Source: an uncultured Collinsella sp.
GTDB lineage: Bacteria; Actinomycetota; Coriobacteriia; Coriobacteriales; Coriobacteriaceae
DNA: 64,000 nucleotides
Direction of reading: 5' to 3'
Assembly: GCA_934675795.1 (NCBI GenBank)
Contig: CAKURW010000003.1
Span: 1 to 64,000, forward strand
Position 1 is the stretch's first letter. Every line of letters begins with the position of its first letter. Positions 16,978 to 25,050 of this stretch are shown here, one piece after another. The position numbers were made by a program, and so were the translations under genes. The notes under the pieces were generated by a model. That model was not told the DNA's origin, did not search any database, and saw only the letters and a list, made by a program, of their open reading frames with translations.

Positions 16978-17859
16978 CTACACCTTCTCGGGGACGTACT
17001 TGCCCAAGAGGCCGGCAGGCTTGACGAGCAGGACGATGATCAAAACACCAAAGACGATGGAGTTGGCAAGGCTCGTGGAAATGTAAGCCTGTGCCATCGC
17101 CTCGATGATGCCGATAAGAATGCCACCGACAAAGGCGCCGGGGATGGAGCCGATGCCACCGAAGACGGCGGCGTCGAAGGCCTTGATGCCAGGCATGGCG
17201 CCCGTCGTGGGCTGCAGCACCGGCGAGTAGGAGCACAGCAGCACGCCGGCGATGGCGGCAAGGGCAGAGCCGATGGCGAACGTCATCGAGATGGTACGGT
17301 TGACGTTGATGCCCATGAGCTGAGCGGCGGCCTTGTCCTCGGACACGGCGCGCATGGCTTTGCCCATCTTGGTCTTACCTGTAAAGAACATCAGGCCGGC
17401 CATGATAACCAGGCAGGCGACGATGGTGACGAGCGAGACGGCGCTTACGTTGAACTTGGCCAAGAACTCCGGCACCTGGAAGGTGACGAGCGAAGTGAAG
17501 TTCTTGGGCGTGGCGCCCCACAGAAGCTGCGCGGCATTCTGCAGGAAGTAGGACACGCCGATAGCCGTGATTAGAACGGCCAGCGGGCCTGCTTGGCGCA
17601 GCGGCTTATAGGCCAGACCCTCGATGAGAACACCGAGAACGGTACAGACCACACAAGAGAGAACTACAGATGCCCAGCCCGGGAGGCCGAGATACGACGT
17701 GGCGCAGAACGAGACATAGGCACCGACCATGATAACGTCGCCGTGAGCAAAGTTCAGCATCTTGGCGATACCGTAGACCATGGTGTAGCCCAACGCGATG
17801 ATGGCGTAGACGCTGCCCATGGACAGGCCGTTGACCAGGTATTGGATAAAGACCGTCAT
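16978..17859 (-). CDS. livH: Branched-chain amino acid ABC permease LivH
   Basis: A 293-residue membrane permease. The N-terminus VNGLSMGSVYAIIALGYTMV and the segment GIAKMLNFAHGDVIMVGAY are diagnostic for LivH. The EAA-like loop is TKMGKAMRAVSEDKAAAQLMGI. The ATG at 17859 follows AAGGGGG at about 9 nt and fits the family start. About 140 nt with two hairpins separate it from livK, a usual arrangement for making more binding protein than permease. Confidence 0.95.
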   Translation of the reverse strand: MTVFIQYLVNGLSMGSVYAIIALGYTMVYGIAKMLNFAHGDVIMVGAYVSFCATSYLGLPGWASVVLSCVVCTVLGVLIEGLAYKPLRQAGPLAVLITAIGVSYFLQNAAQLLWGATPKNFTSLVTFQVPEFLAKFNVSAVSLVTIVACLVIMAGLMFFTGKTKMGKAMRAVSEDKAAAQLMGINVNRTISMTFAIGSALAAIAGVLLCSYSPVLQPTTGAMPGIKAFDAAVFGGIGSIPGAFVGGILIGIIEAMAQAYISTSLANSIVFGVLIIVLLVKPAGLLGKYVPEKV

Positions 17860-17905
17860 GTTCCACATCCCCCTTTCGAATAGGTTTCCAGTTAATGTAT
17901 GAAAC

Positions 17906-17967
17906 AGGGACGTTACACTGTCCCTAGATACCAAGCAAGCAGGGAAGGCCAAAACCTCCCCTGCTTG
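17906..17967 (-). promoter_or_regulatory. Two hairpins between livK and livH
   Basis: On the minus strand the first stem CAAGCAGGG...CCCTGCTTG (17936-17967) is followed by AGGGAC-N8-GTCCCT (17906-17925). Neither is followed by a T tract. They probably slow RNase decay of the livK part or partly stop transcription, giving more LivK than permease. This is inferred from position. Confidence 0.55.
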
Positions 17968-17998
17968 GGATCAAAACCGCTCTATGTAAGGCGGCTTA

Positions 17999-19186
17999 TT
18001 AGGCCTGTACGTACTTGCCGTCGGTGATGACGTACGCCGTGGGCTCCTTCTGGACCTGGCCCTTATCGTTCCAGGTGAGCTTGCCGGTCAGACCGTCAAC
18101 GGTAATCTTGAGCATAGCCTTAGGCAGCTTCTCGGCGACCTCGGTCGGGTCGGCGTCGACACCAAGACCGGCCTCCTCGAGGGCCTCGGCCACCGCGTGC
18201 ACGCCGTCGTAAGCGTCGGCGGCAAACTGGTCCGGAGTCTCGCCATACTTATCCTTGTAAGCGTTGACGAAGTCGGCGTTCTTCTCGTCGTCGGCGGAGA
18301 ACGGGGTCATGAGCAGCAGACCCTCGGCAAGAGAGGTGTCGAAGCCCTCAACGCCCAGGATGCCGTCCATGCCGTCGCAGCCCATCATCTTGACGTCGTA
18401 GCCCATGTCCTTGGCGTTCTTGAGCAGGACGGACGCCGGCGTGTAGTAGATCGGCGCAAAGATCATGGTAGCGCCGGCCTGCTTGGCCTTGGTGAGCTGG
18501 TTGGTAAAGCTCGTGGCGGAGTCGTCCTTAAAGGTCTCCTCGTCAACAATCTCGAGCTTGGATTTAGCGGCCTGAACCTTAAAGGAATCTGCGATGCCCG
18601 AAGAATAGGCGTCGCCGGAGTTATAGAACAGCACGAACTTCTCGTCCGCATACTTCTGCGCCAGGAACTTGGCAGCGTTGACGCCCTGGTTGGGATCGGT
18701 AAAGCAAACCTGGAAGACGCAATCCTTGCCCTTGGTGACGTCCTCGGAGGACGCGGACGGAGTGATCATGAACGTCTCGGGGTCGTTACCGCACTCGGCG
18801 GCAACGGCAACCGACGCACCCGTGGTGGTCGGGCCGACGAGGGCCTGCATGCCCCAGTCGAGCAGGGTGTTAAAGGCGTTGACGGCCTTCTCGCCGTCGG
18901 CCTGGTCATCCTCGGCCTTGCTGGCAAGCGGCAGCTCCTTGGTCGAGAAATCCTTGCAGCCAAGCTCGACACCCTGGGTAACGGACTTGCCGTAGGACGC
19001 GTTGGCGCCGGTCAGCGGGCCGATGGTGCCGATCTTAAACGAAGCGTCGCCCGAAGCGGAACCGCTGTCGCCGCCGTTGGAGGAGCAGCCAGCTAGAATA
19101 GACATCGCCCCCAGACCTGCTGCGCTCGCGATAACGCTCCTGCGATTCATAACAGGGTTCAATGACTTACCGGTGAGGCTCGACAT
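17999..19186 (-). CDS. livK: Branched-chain amino acid-binding lipoprotein (LivK-like)
   Basis: A 395-residue type I periplasmic-binding-fold protein that captures amino acids for LivHMGF. A signal with NRRSVIA (twin-arginine-like), a hydrophobic core and the lipobox ILAGC (Cys 34) indicates a lipid-anchored protein, possibly exported by Tat. The mature part begins after a Gly/Ser linker with FKIGTIGPLTGANASYG, typical of the family. GAGAGGAG lies 6 nt before the ATG at 19186. It is very similar to the next gene upstream. Confidence 0.93.
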   Translation of the reverse strand: MSSLTGKSLNPVMNRRSVIASAAGLGAMSILAGCSSNGGDSGSASGDASFKIGTIGPLTGANASYGKSVTQGVELGCKDFSTKELPLASKAEDDQADGEKAVNAFNTLLDWGMQALVGPTTTGASVAVAAECGNDPETFMITPSASSEDVTKGKDCVFQVCFTDPNQGVNAAKFLAQKYADEKFVLFYNSGDAYSSGIADSFKVQAAKSKLEIVDEETFKDDSATSFTNQLTKAKQAGATMIFAPIYYTPASVLLKNAKDMGYDVKMMGCDGMDGILGVEGFDTSLAEGLLLMTPFSADDEKNADFVNAYKDKYGETPDQFAADAYDGVHAVAEALEEAGLGVDADPTEVAEKLPKAMLKITVDGLTGKLTWNDKGQVQKEPTAYVITDGKYVQA

Positions 19187-19457
19187 GCGGCTCTCCTCTC
19201 AAATCTCGTCGGGTTTCGGTTACCCGACAGGCCATCCTTCGCCGTGTTCGGCGTTCGCAAAATACTAGACGCTTTAGTTAAGGAAAGTGGCGATTATTTC
19301 AACTTTTCTTTAGATTTGTTCATTTATCCATAATTCTGCGTATTTCTATTACTTTATGCAGTAATGCAACTTTATTGTGTGAAAGTAATGTTTCCGTTCT
19401 GTTACAGGCGTCCCTGCCCTGAATAAAACGGCCTCACCGGTCGCGCTTTATGCGCAC
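19187..19457 (-). promoter_or_regulatory. AT-rich upstream region of livK
   Basis: This 271-nt gap is strikingly AT-rich between 19270 and 19400 compared with its surroundings. It contains an imperfect ATTACT-GCATAA-AGTAAT palindrome (near 19348-19365) and AATGTTTCCG (19387-19396). The latter also occurs upstream of the second livK (20738-20747). It probably holds the livK promoter and operator. No clear -35/-10 pair was fixed. Confidence 0.5.
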
Positions 19458-20624
19458 TTAGGCGGCGATGTGCTTGCCGTCCTGAATCACATAGGCTGTG
19501 GCGGGCTTTTCGACCTGGCCCTCGTCATTCCACGTCAGCTCGCCTGTCAGGCCCTCGATCTTGATCTTGCGCATGGCCTTGGCAAGGTCGCCGGCAATGT
19601 CGGCACCGTCGGCCGAAATGTCAATCCCCGCCCTATCGATAGCCTCGGCGATGGCGTGGACGCAATCGTAAGCGTCGGCGGCAAACTGGTTGGGCGTCTC
19701 GTCGTAGGCATCCTTATAGGCCTTGACGAAGTCGACATTCTTCTCATCGTCAGCCGAAAACGGGGTCATGAGCAGTACGCCCTCGGCAAGAGAGGTATCG
19801 AAACCTTCCACAGAGAGCAGGCCGTCCATGCCGTCGGTACCCATGAGGGTCATGTCGTAGCCCATGTCCTTGGCGTTCTTGAGCAAAACGGACGCCGGCG
19901 TGTAGTAGATCGGCGCAAAGATGAGCGTGGCGCCGGCCTCCTTGGCCTTGGTGAGCTGGTTGGTAAAGCTCGTGGAAGAGTCGTCCTTAAAGGTCTCGGT
20001 ATCGACGATGTCGAGCTTGGACGCCTTGGCCTGCTCGGCAAAAGCGTCGGCAACGCCCGAGCTATACGTATCGCCGGAGTTGTAGAACAGGGCGATCTTG
20101 GCATCCGCGTACTTCTCGGCCAAGAACTTCGCGGCGCTGGCGCCCATGGTGGGATCGGTGAAGCAAACCTGGAAAACCGTGGTCTTATCCTTGGTAACGT
20201 CGAGCGACGAGGCCGAAGGCGTGACCATGAGCATATCGTCGGCGATCTCGCCCGAGACAGCGACGGCGGCACCGGTGGTGACGGGGCCGACGAGCGCCTG
20301 CATGCCCCAGTCGCACAAGGTATTGAAGGCGTTGATGGCCTTCTCGCCGTCAGCGACGTCATCCTCAGACTTAAGCGAGAGTTTGAGGTCCTTGGTCGAA
20401 AAATCCTTGGCGGCGAGCTTGGCACCCTTCTCGGCCGAAACGCCATAGGTTGCCGCGGCGCCGGTCAGAGGGCCGATGACACCGATCTTGAAGGTCTTGC
20501 CGTCATCGGCGGAGCCGCCGTCCGAGCCACCCGACGAGCAACCAGCGAGTGCCGCGGTGCTACCGAGCGCCGCGGCGCCAGCCAAGAAACTCCTGCGGTT
20601 AAGTACGTTGTTGATGCTAAACAT
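19458..20624 (-). CDS. Second branched-chain amino acid-binding lipoprotein
   Basis: A 388-residue paralogue of the adjacent LivK. It has a clear Tat-type lipoprotein signal: LNRRSFLAGAAALG, then ALAGC with lipid-anchored Cys 29. The mature domain starts FKIGVIGPLTGAAATYG. Long blocks such as PIYYTPASVLLKNAKDMGYD are identical in both copies, so this is a tandem duplication. The ATG at 20624 follows AAGGGGG with 6-nt spacing. The two proteins probably feed the same LivHMGF with different specificities. Which amino acids each binds cannot be told. Confidence 0.92.
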   Translation of the reverse strand: MFSINNVLNRRSFLAGAAALGSTAALAGCSSGGSDGGSADDGKTFKIGVIGPLTGAAATYGVSAEKGAKLAAKDFSTKDLKLSLKSEDDVADGEKAINAFNTLCDWGMQALVGPVTTGAAVAVSGEIADDMLMVTPSASSLDVTKDKTTVFQVCFTDPTMGASAAKFLAEKYADAKIALFYNSGDTYSSGVADAFAEQAKASKLDIVDTETFKDDSSTSFTNQLTKAKEAGATLIFAPIYYTPASVLLKNAKDMGYDMTLMGTDGMDGLLSVEGFDTSLAEGVLLMTPFSADDEKNVDFVKAYKDAYDETPNQFAADAYDCVHAIAEAIDRAGIDISADGADIAGDLAKAMRKIKIEGLTGELTWNDEGQVEKPATAYVIQDGKHIAA

Positions 20625-20874
20625 GGTGTCCCCCTTTTCGCTGGCCGCGGTGCGACCGTCTTGCGGTACAGGGCAAACCTTATGGTGCAAACGTTGACAG
20701 TTTGTTACGGAAGTTCGTTTGTAGCGAGCGTGTTTCCAATGTTTCCGCAGCGTTTCGGGGGTGCCGTTTTGTGCGACTCCTGTTGCCTGGCGAGCACGCG
20801 CCCTCGGTTCACGCTAGAATGCACTCAACCTTTAAGCGGTTAATCCATCCATGAGATGCACGAAGGAGCTATCT

Positions 20875-22218
20875 ATGAGCGAACCCCTGCGCACCGTGAA
20901 CGTCGGCCTCATCGGTCTGGGAACCGTCGGCGGCGGCGTGGCCCGTCTGATCAAGAGCCACCACGATGAGTACCTGGCCGCCTACGGCATCGACCTTAAG
21001 CTGACCCGCGCCTGCGCGCTTGCCTGGGAGCAGGCCGAAGCCGCCGGTATTGAGCGCGAGGCCTTTACGAGCGACTGGCACGACGTCGTCACCGACCCCG
21101 CCGTCGACATCGTTGTCGAGCTCATCGGCGGTGAGCACCCCGCGACCGAAATCTTCACCACCGCCTTCGAGAACGGCAAGCACGTCGTCTCTGCCAACAA
21201 GGCCCTGCTGGGCCGTCACGTCGAGACGCTTGCCGAGAAGGCACGCGCGTGCGGCGTGCAGATTAAGTGCGAGGCCAGCTGCGGCGGTGGCATCCCCATC
21301 GTGAGCACGCTCGAGCATGACCTGGTGGGCAACAAGATCCTGACCATCGCCGGCATTCTCAACGGTACCACCAACTATATCCTGTCGCGCATGGACGCCG
21401 AGGGCGCCGATTACGCCGATGTGCTTGCCGACGCACAGGCCAAGGGCTATGCCGAGGCCGATCCGTCCGCCGACGTCGACGGCTTCGACGCCGCCAGCAA
21501 GACGGCCATCCTCGCCTCCATCGGTTTTGGCACCCGCGTTACCACCGACGATGTGTACCAGCAGGGTATCCGTACCATCGGCGCCGAGGACATTGCCCAG
21601 GCCCGCGAGCTCGGCTACACCATTAAGCTGCTCGGCATCGCCCGCAACACCGACGCCGGCGTCGACGTCCGCGTGCATCCCACGCTGATCCCCGCCGACC
21701 ACATGCTTGCCAAGGTCAACGGCGCCATGAACGCTGTCTACGTGGTAGGCGACGCCGTGGGTGAGACCATGTTCTACGGTGCCGGCGCAGGCTCCTTCCC
21801 CACCGCGAGCGCCGTCGTGGGCGACATCCTGTCGCTCTCCGAGCAGATCAGCCGCGGCGTGGCTCCGCTGCCCGAGATTGAGCCCTACGGTCACAACCTC
21901 GCCTTTAAGCCCATGGACGAGCTCCAGACCAAGTACTATGTGCGCCTGAAGGTCGCCGACCGCGTGGGCGCCCTGTCCGAGACGGTCGACATCTTTGCCA
22001 AGCACAACATCTCGATCTCGCTCATCAACCAGGTCGAGGACGGCAAATCGGGCGCCAGCGATACCTGCTCGGTCATCTTCCTGACGCACCGTGCGCTCGA
22101 GAAGGACGTCCAGGCTGCCGCCGCCGAGCTTGCCAGCGTCGACTGCGTGGCCGAAGTCGCCAACGTCCTGCGCATCGAGGACGTTGAGGCTTGGACCGAA
22201 GGCGTCATGGCCAACTAA
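20875..22218 (+). CDS. hom: Homoserine dehydrogenase
   Basis: Reduces aspartate semialdehyde to homoserine for threonine and methionine synthesis. The 447 residues comprise an NAD(P) fold (VGLIGLGTVGGGVARL), the conserved VVELIGG and SANKALL, the catalytic region GILNGTTNYILSRM, and a C-terminal ACT domain (YYVRLKVADRVGALSE), a common site for threonine feedback. AAGGAG lies 6 nt before the ATG at 20875. It is monocistronic, ending at a strong terminator, and divergent from the second livK. Confidence 0.96.
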   Translation: MSEPLRTVNVGLIGLGTVGGGVARLIKSHHDEYLAAYGIDLKLTRACALAWEQAEAAGIEREAFTSDWHDVVTDPAVDIVVELIGGEHPATEIFTTAFENGKHVVSANKALLGRHVETLAEKARACGVQIKCEASCGGGIPIVSTLEHDLVGNKILTIAGILNGTTNYILSRMDAEGADYADVLADAQAKGYAEADPSADVDGFDAASKTAILASIGFGTRVTTDDVYQQGIRTIGAEDIAQARELGYTIKLLGIARNTDAGVDVRVHPTLIPADHMLAKVNGAMNAVYVVGDAVGETMFYGAGAGSFPTASAVVGDILSLSEQISRGVAPLPEIEPYGHNLAFKPMDELQTKYYVRLKVADRVGALSETVDIFAKHNISISLINQVEDGKSGASDTCSVIFLTHRALEKDVQAAAAELASVDCVAEVANVLRIEDVEAWTEGVMAN

Positions 22219-22249
22219 CCCAACGCTCGCCTAGCAATACGCGCCTTGA

Positions 22250-22284
22250 GGGCTCCCGTCCGATGTGGGACGGGAGCCCTTTTG
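22250..22284 (+). terminator. Terminator after hom
   Basis: GGGCTCCCGTCC and GGACGGGAGCCC form a perfect 12-bp stem followed by TTTTGT. Confidence 0.92.
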
Positions 22285-22432
22285 TCTCCTGCCCCAAGCA
22301 CAACGGCAGAGCACATTTGCGCGAGCCGCTCATCGGTAACGCGGGCTACCGTTCACCGATATGCAAACACGGCCGATTCCGGTTACGGCTACGCTGTGCT
22401 GCGAATGTCCGCCCGCGATGAGAGGAAATACC

Positions 22433-23182
22433 ATGTTGCTCGAGGGCAAGAAAGCAATCATCACCGGAGGCACGCGCGGTATCGGCTATGCCATCGCCTG
22501 CCGTTTTATCGAGGAGGGCGCCGCCGTCACTGTCTTTGGCTCGCGTCAGGAGACCGCCGATGCGGCCGTTGAGAAGCTGGCAGCCGCCTATCCCGACGCC
22601 AAGGTCTGGGGTCGCTCCTGCGATCTCACCTCGCTCGAGGCCGTGACTGAGGCCTTTACGCAGACTGCAGCCGACATGGGCGGCTTGGACACGGTCGTCA
22701 ACAATGCCGGTATCTCCCAGCGTTCACCCCTCTTGGACTACACGGCCGAGGAGTTCGCAAAGGTCATGGACCTTAACGTCGTCGCCGTCTTTAATGGCCA
22801 CCAGGCTGCCGCCAAGATCATGACCGAGGCCGGCCACGGCGGCACCATCACTACCACAAGCTCGATGGTCGCCAAGTACGGCCAGCCCTCCGGCGTCGGT
22901 TACCCCACGTCCAAATTTGCCGTCAACGGCATGGTCCAGTCGCTCTCGCGCGAGCTTGCTCCCATGGGCATCCGCGTCAACGCCGTTGCCCCCGGCGTGA
23001 CTAAGACCGACATGGTCGCCAACCTGCCCGAAGAGGTCATCAAGCCCATCATCGCCACCATTCCGCTGGGTCGCATGGGCGAGCCCGAGGATGTCGCCAA
23101 CGCCTTTGTTTTCCTGGCGAGCGACATGTCCTCCTACGTCACGGGCGCGGTGCTCCCCGTCGACGGAGCAGCCCGCTCCTAA
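22433..23182 (+). CDS. Short-chain dehydrogenase/reductase (FabG-like)
   Basis: A 249-residue classical SDR. The cofactor motif TGGTRGIG is near residues 11-18, NNAG at about 86-89, the catalytic Ser in TTTSSM, and YPTSK gives Tyr and Lys. The C-terminal GRMGEPEDVANAFVFLASD and VDGA are typical of FabG-like enzymes. GAGAGG lies 7 nt before the ATG. It stands alone, away from fatty-acid genes. It may therefore act on another ketone or alcohol, including a steroid or sugar, rather than serve as the main FabG. Confidence 0.88.
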   Translation: MLLEGKKAIITGGTRGIGYAIACRFIEEGAAVTVFGSRQETADAAVEKLAAAYPDAKVWGRSCDLTSLEAVTEAFTQTAADMGGLDTVVNNAGISQRSPLLDYTAEEFAKVMDLNVVAVFNGHQAAAKIMTEAGHGGTITTTSSMVAKYGQPSGVGYPTSKFAVNGMVQSLSRELAPMGIRVNAVAPGVTKTDMVANLPEEVIKPIIATIPLGRMGEPEDVANAFVFLASDMSSYVTGAVLPVDGAARS

Positions 23183-23229
23183 AGGTCACAGGCTTTTGCC
23201 CCAGCCTTCTACAGAGCCCTACGCAAAAA

Positions 23230-23270
23230 GCGCGCTGTCTGCATCGATTGCAGGCAGCGCGCCTTCCTTT
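23230..23270. terminator. Bidirectional terminator between the SDR and antiporter genes
   Basis: GCGCGCTGTCTGCA...TGCAGGCAGCGCGC forms a long near-perfect stem. It is preceded by A5 and followed by CTTCCTTT. It sits between two converging genes. Confidence 0.8.
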
Positions 23271-23303
23271 ATTTAGACGGAACCCGTATCCCGGTATTCC
23301 TTG

Positions 23304-24866
23304 CTACTTGCCGTCGTCGTCCTCGGCTTCTTCTCTTGCGTAGAGCTCTAGCATGCGGCGGCGGTATTCGTGTACGGCGAGCTTGGCGCGCTCAAGGCGG
23401 CGGCGCTCGCGCGGGGTGAGCTTGGACGGGTCGATCTCGTCGCCATAGGTCTTCTCGGCCAGCAAATGGGCGGCGTCAACAATACGAGCATCGATGTGGC
23501 CGCTCGCCGCCTCGGCGGAAAGACGCTCGGCAATCGTATCGAGCGTAGGCAGGCCCTCGAATACGCGACCATGGCCATGCGAAGTCAGCAGCTCATGCTC
23601 GCGCGCGAGCAAGCTCGCTAGGTCGTGGTGGGCGCGCAGGATGTCAAGCGCATCGGATGGATGCTCGGCAACCTCTGCCACGGCAGCGACCGGTGCGGCG
23701 TCGACCACGCGGTAGAAGAGCTGCGCGAGCAATGGCATCAAGAACACCGTGATGGCACCGGCGGCAACCATGACCGACGCAATATCTTGCGATAGCGCAC
23801 CCGCGTTGACGGCAACGCTCGTCACGGCAACGATGATCGGAAGCGCCGTGGTGCAGTACAGGGCCACGGTAATGCGACCATACGCCGACACATCGCGCGT
23901 CGCAGGACAAATGCTCATAGAAATAAGGATGGGCACCGCGCGAATGATCAGCAACGCCACGATAAAGCCCGCGAGCAAGCCCGGACGCGACGCCACGGCC
24001 GTCAGGTCGATCTTTGCGCCCGATACGGTAAAGAACACCGGAATCAAAAAGCCGTAGGCCAGGCCGTCGAGCTTGGTCTCGAGCGTATGATTGCCCTCGG
24101 GGATGATATAGCGCAGGACAAAGCCGGCGGCAAAAGAACCCAACACGATATCGAGATCAAAGACGGCCGAGAACGCCACGAGCGTGACCAGGATGAGCAC
24201 CGTCAGGCGCACGAACGTCTGCGACGTGGTATCGGCGCGTTCCTCGACAAACGCAAAGAAGCGGCTGCCGACGCGCTTGGAGCGGCTTGGGACCACAGCC
24301 AGCAACACGCAGACCACCGCAAACAAGCCAAGGATTACGAGCGTTTGGATACCGGTGCGGGCAGACAGCAACACCGACATAGCAAGCACGGGCCCAAGTT
24401 CGCCCCAGGTGCCATACGCGAGGATCGAGTCGCCCACGCGCGTTCCGGTGAGCGAGCGCTCACGCATGATGGGCACGAGCGTGCCGAGCGCCGTCGAAGT
24501 GAGGGCAAGCGTCACGGCGATACCGTCGAAATGGCTGACCGAGAACCACGGAGTAAAGCGCACGGCAAGCCAGGCGATACCAAACGTGACGACCCACGTC
24601 GCCAAGCCGTAGCGCCCCTCGACGCCCGTGATGCTCTTGGGGTCGATCTCAAAGCCGGCGAGCAGGAACAAAAAGGCCAGACCGAGCTCGGACACAAGCG
24701 AGACCTCGGCATCTACATGGATAATGTCGAGCATATGGGGTCCCAGCACCGCGCCGAACACGAGCAAAAAGACCGTCTCGGGAACGGGTTTTCCGGGAAT
24801 CGCCGAGGCGATAAAAGGACTCGCAAAGGCCACGAGTGCGATGATGGCGAGCGAAACGAATGCCAT
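23304..24866 (-). CDS. Cation:proton antiporter (CPA2/Kef-like)
   Basis: A 520-residue membrane protein. Its first 380 residues hold about 12 hydrophobic segments, with SELGLAFLFLLAGFEID and LDIVLGSFAAGFVLRY typical of CPA2 Na+(K+)/H+ exchangers. The last 130 residues are soluble, rich in Ala, Glu and Arg, and lack a recognisable TrkA-N nucleotide fold. GAGAAAGG precedes the ATG. It probably exports Na+ or K+ in exchange for protons for pH and ion homeostasis. The ion is not determined. Confidence 0.85.
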   Translation of the reverse strand: MAFVSLAIIALVAFASPFIASAIPGKPVPETVFLLVFGAVLGPHMLDIIHVDAEVSLVSELGLAFLFLLAGFEIDPKSITGVEGRYGLATWVVTFGIAWLAVRFTPWFSVSHFDGIAVTLALTSTALGTLVPIMRERSLTGTRVGDSILAYGTWGELGPVLAMSVLLSARTGIQTLVILGLFAVVCVLLAVVPSRSKRVGSRFFAFVEERADTTSQTFVRLTVLILVTLVAFSAVFDLDIVLGSFAAGFVLRYIIPEGNHTLETKLDGLAYGFLIPVFFTVSGAKIDLTAVASRPGLLAGFIVALLIIRAVPILISMSICPATRDVSAYGRITVALYCTTALPIIVAVTSVAVNAGALSQDIASVMVAAGAITVFLMPLLAQLFYRVVDAAPVAAVAEVAEHPSDALDILRAHHDLASLLAREHELLTSHGHGRVFEGLPTLDTIAERLSAEAASGHIDARIVDAAHLLAEKTYGDEIDPSKLTPRERRRLERAKLAVHEYRRRMLELYAREEAEDDDGK

Positions 24867-25050
24867 GTGATGCCTTTCTCTTGTTTGCGCTTCACTGTAG
24901 CACCCTCGCCGTCCTCAACGCGCCGCGAGCTGTCGTATCATAGTGAGGTTTACAAACATGTGGCTCAAGGCGACCGCGAGGCTTGTCCCGTAAACCGACC
25001 GCTGCCGCATACCGTACCGTACGCCCAACCGATCAGGAAGGCAGGAACCA

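Noticed and set aside
15796-17574. A 592-codon plus-strand open frame opposite livM and livH
   Set aside because: The product is highly hydrophilic low-complexity (His, Asp, Gly rich) and runs antisense to clear permease genes.
22433-23182. Assignment of the SDR as a 7-beta-hydroxysteroid dehydrogenase
   Set aside because: The sequence lacks resemblance to the known Collinsella 7-beta enzyme and is closer to generic FabG-like SDRs.
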